DNA from: CBFGTV01 sp965652145
GTDB lineage: Bacteria; Bacillota; Clostridia; Peptostreptococcales; Natronincolaceae
Direction: 5' to 3'
NCBI GenBank assembly: GCA_965652145.1
Contig: CBFGTV010000033.1
Span: 1-34,421, forward strand
DNA length: 34,421 bases
In this document: positions 32,204 to 34,421 of the stretch, in pieces
Layout: every line of letters starts with the position of its first letter
Position numbering within the stretch: position 1 is the first letter of the stretch
The notes under the pieces: generated by a model
Databases searched by the model: none
Told to the model about the DNA's origin: nothing
Seen by the model: only the letters and a program-made list of their open reading frames with translations
Translations under genes and position numbers: made by a program

Positions 32204-32345
32204 TTATCCCCAGGCTTCCTTTAAAATATTTCGAAATAGTTGGTCTAACTCTTCAATATTACTTGTCGATCGAATATTTAAGTTTTTTACATAACAGCTA
32301 AAATATTCAATCTTTGCTTCTAAAAATTCGTTAATTCTCTTTGGG
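32204..32345 (-). pseudogene. Orphan C-terminal gene fragment next to the IS remnant
   Basis: A reading frame different from the transposase gives INEFLEAKIEYFSCYVKNL, NIRSTSNIEELDQLFRNI and ILKEAWG before a stop at 32204. Its composition looks like a real protein end, but it has no start of its own and joins the truncated transposase in a different frame. It is probably the tail of a gene broken when the IS element or a later deletion arrived. Family not recognised. Confidence 0.35.
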
Positions 32346-32715
32346 ATTGTCCTTTTGCGTACATAGCCAGGATTTTTTCTTCAATTCCTGCGACATCCTT
32401 CTGGCCTTTAGGAACGATGGCAGGATCAAAGGAGGCTTCCCGGTCTCTTGGAACATTAATCTGAGTATCTCCCAACTGACCGATCACGGTTTTGGTACTG
32501 TGACCATTACGGCGGTTACTGGTGGTCGCTTGATTGTTAGCATTTTTGGCGTAGCCAAGGTGATCATCCAGCTCTGCTTCGAGCATGGCCTCCAGGGTAT
32601 CAGCAAACATGTCCTTAAGAGCCTCCTGAATGTCCAGGGCAGACTTGATCTCATAGTTTTGAAACAGATACTTCATTACTTCGTCAGAAGCGGGATTACG
32701 TTTTTTCTTAGCCAT
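32320..32715 (-). pseudogene. IS256-family transposase, N-terminal fragment
   Basis: The 131-residue product (MAKKKRNPASDEVMKYLF, LEAELDDHLGYAKNA, NRRNGHSTKTVIG, VPRDREASFDP, IEEKILAMYAKGQSQREL) matches the first third of IS256/mutator-family transposases (PF00872), which are normally about 400 residues. The DDE catalytic region is missing, so it is inactive. ATG at 32715 follows GGAGG; an in-frame ATG at 32730 is less likely. Confidence 0.85.
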
Positions 32716-32787
32716 AGTGTAAGCCTCCATTTTGAATTAGGTAGATTATATCATAAATCTACTTTACACAAATAATCTTACACCCTC
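32320..32787 (-). mobile_element. Truncated IS256-family insertion sequence (left end)
   Basis: The transposase start is preceded by a likely terminal inverted repeat ending near 32787 (on the minus strand GAGGGTGTAAGATTATTTG, then TGTAAAGTAG). A 7-bp dyad (GTAGATT/AATCTAC, 32741-32762) lies between it and the transposase start. The right part of the element is missing; the sequence leaves IS-like coding near 32345 and no right repeat was seen. Confidence 0.65.
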
Positions 32788-32852
32788 GATGGTAATTTAT
32801 ACGATGATATGAGAGCAAGTGCTATTCCTTCTGTTTCAGGAGGTGTAGCAAA

Positions 32853-34380
32853 ATGTTAAAATGCGCTATATATGCACGTGTAAGTACAAAAAGAGAAGAG
32901 CAAAAGAACAGCTTGCAAAATCAGCTTCATCTAGGTGAGTCTATTGCAAAAGAGAAAGGCTTTACAGTAGTAAAATGTTATATCGATGATGGCAAGAGTG
33001 GGTCAGGGTTTAAAAATAGATCTGGAATTCAAGATCTCATAAAGGATGCTCAAGCAGGGATATTTGATGTGGTTATTGCTAAATCCGTATCTCGCTTAGG
33101 TAGAGAGGTAGTTCAAAGCCTGCAGACTGCTGATAAAATTGAACGATCCAAAGTTCGTTTAATTTTGCCAGAGGACAACTACGATACTGCAACCAGTGAT
33201 AGTAGGCTAATGTTTGGGATAAAAGCTTTATTAGCTGAAGAAGAAAATGCCAAGCTATCTCTCAGAATCAAATATGGACTATTCTCTAACGCGAAACAAG
33301 GCAAGTATAAAGCTTCGCTAGCACCCTATGGCTACAAAATGGATTTCGAGACTAAACGCCTAGTTATTGATGCGGATACTGCTGAAGTAGTTAAAGAGAT
33401 CTTCAATCTCTACCTTCATAAAATCTGGAGCATGAGTAAGATCGGCAACTACTTAATGAGGCGTGGTGAGGCTACCCCTCGGGCAGTATCAGGTGCAAGC
33501 AATGCAGGTAACCGCTGGCATCAACAAACCATTAAAGGCATCCTTAATAATCCTGTTTATATCGGCAATCAGTCCATCATCGTTCTGAAACTACTAAACA
33601 TTTAGGTGCTTCTGAAACCTATAAGATTAGGAATGAAATAGCACCATCTGAGCAAATAATCGTTGTAAATACTCACCCGGCGATTGTCTCAAAAGAAGAT
33701 TTTGATGCTGTTCAAGAACTCATGAAGAAAAAAGGAATTGATCGAAGTAACGGTAAGGAGAGTCTATTCGCCCATATAGCAAAGTGTGCTGATTGTGGTT
33801 GTGGTATGCACTATAAGTCAGATCGGAGAAATGGGGCTTATATTTACGGAGGACATGTTAAGCACTCTAACAGCTATTGTACCTCTCATATTATCTCAGA
33901 GAAGCTGCTACTTGATACCATTAACAAAGAGGTAAAAGCTCTGGTTAAGAAAACCGTAAACATCGAAAAGCTCTATGGCTTAGCCGATGAAAAGGCCAAG
34001 CGTCTCAAAGCTCCAGCGAGCAAGAAGTACGCAAGATTGAAAAGCAGATGGAGCAACTTAACCAGCAATTTGATAGCCTGCTCAGCTTGCATGCTGAAGG
34101 AGCATTAACTACTGCTCAGTTTAAAACAAAGAATGATGCTATCTCCCAGCAGCAGTTAGAGTTAGCTAATCAAAAGCAAGCTCTGAAGTTAAAGATGGGC
34201 GAAAAGAAAGACCTAGATATCAACATCCAGGCCTTTAGAAAAGAAGTAGAACGCTTTATAAACCTCGATAGTTCGGACCTACAGGTATTAAAGAGCGTTC
34301 TGCAAAGACTCATTGCCAAAATTGAAGTCCATGAGGGCGGAAAGATTACGATTCATTACAATCTTTCCTGCCCCTCATAA
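32853..34380 (+). pseudogene. Large serine recombinase, broken by two frameshifts
   Basis: The gene starts after AGGAGGTG with MLKCAIYARVSTKREEQKNS, holding the catalytic Ser of the resolvase domain, then IAKSVSRLGREVVQSLQ. A recombinase domain (GYKMDFETKRLVIDADTAEV ... NRWHQQTIKGILNNPVYIGN) and a Cys zinc-beta-ribbon (CADCGCGMHY, YCTSHIISE) follow, then a coiled-coil end. The coding frame shifts near 33565-33572 and again near 34005-34030, each time as if one base were lost; without the shifts the protein would be about 508 residues, normal for phage/ICE-type integrases. The first part (250 residues to 33605) might still be made but would lack the zinc-ribbon. Sequencing error is possible. 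Confidence 0.8.
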
Positions 34381-34421
34381 GGGCATATAAATCTATTATA
34401 TTAGATTCTATTTAGCCTTTT

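Overview
The window looks like a chromosomal segment from a low-GC, anaerobic, Gram-positive bacterium of the Clostridia (inference; an Alkaliphilus-like lineage would fit). The reasons are the strong GGAGG ribosome-binding sites, the AT-rich intergenic DNA, and the gene content: cyanophycin metabolism, PRD/PTS regulation, a PrdX-type prolyl-tRNA deacylase, stand-alone ACP, Asp23, DegV, and a PanG-type ketopantoate reductase in the pantothenate operon. No rRNA, tRNA or CRISPR array was seen.

Layout. 1-4500: a truncated L,D-transpeptidase, a secreted protein with three FMN-attachment domains, a long palindromic repeat, a divergent ApbE flavin transferase lipoprotein, and a HAD phosphatase. 4600-8200: cyanophycinase and cyanophycin synthetase (cphB-cphA). 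8500-11300: a Na/phosphate symporter behind a striking 11-bp-periodic TTTAAC array (Pho-box-like), and a cation diffusion facilitator. 11400-12750: acyl carrier protein, a Met/Pro/His-rich small protein, and an Asp23-family protein. 12850-16850 (minus strand): MobA, a CopZ-type zinc/iron-sulfur domain protein, a HAD hydrolase, a multi-cluster ferredoxin and TatA/TatC, together a set suited to maturing and exporting redox enzymes. 17000-20200: a complete panG-panB-panC-panD operon behind a ~210-nt leader ending in an intrinsic terminator just before the first ribosome-binding site. 20260-22650: degV with a FapR-like operator on its -10 element, two small unknown proteins, and trmB. 22800-25550: an unknown membrane protein, a duplicated DUF1538 membrane protein and a duplicated P-II-like protein. 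25600-30720: a PRD activator, PTS IIA, IIB and IIC of the ascorbate (UlaABC) type, and a TrpA-like TIM-barrel enzyme with no TrpB. 30740-32100: a PrdX-type deacylase and an anchored unknown protein. 32200-34380: mobile-element debris, namely the 5' end of an IS256-family element and a serine recombinase broken by two frameshifts.

How the parts fit. ApbE probably attaches FMN to the neighbouring triple-domain protein, giving an extracytoplasmic flavin electron carrier. Cyanophycin genes supply a nitrogen store. PanG, PanB, PanC and PanD together cover 2-oxoisovalerate plus aspartate to pantothenate, and the leader suggests attenuation control. The PTS set imports and phosphorylates an unidentified sugar or sugar acid, with the TrpA-like enzyme probably acting on the phosphorylated product. 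The most promising points for a second look are the pan leader, the Pho-box-like palindrome, the FapR-like box on degV, the DUF1538/P-II-like pair and the TrpA-like enzyme. All function calls come from reading motifs; no database search was run.
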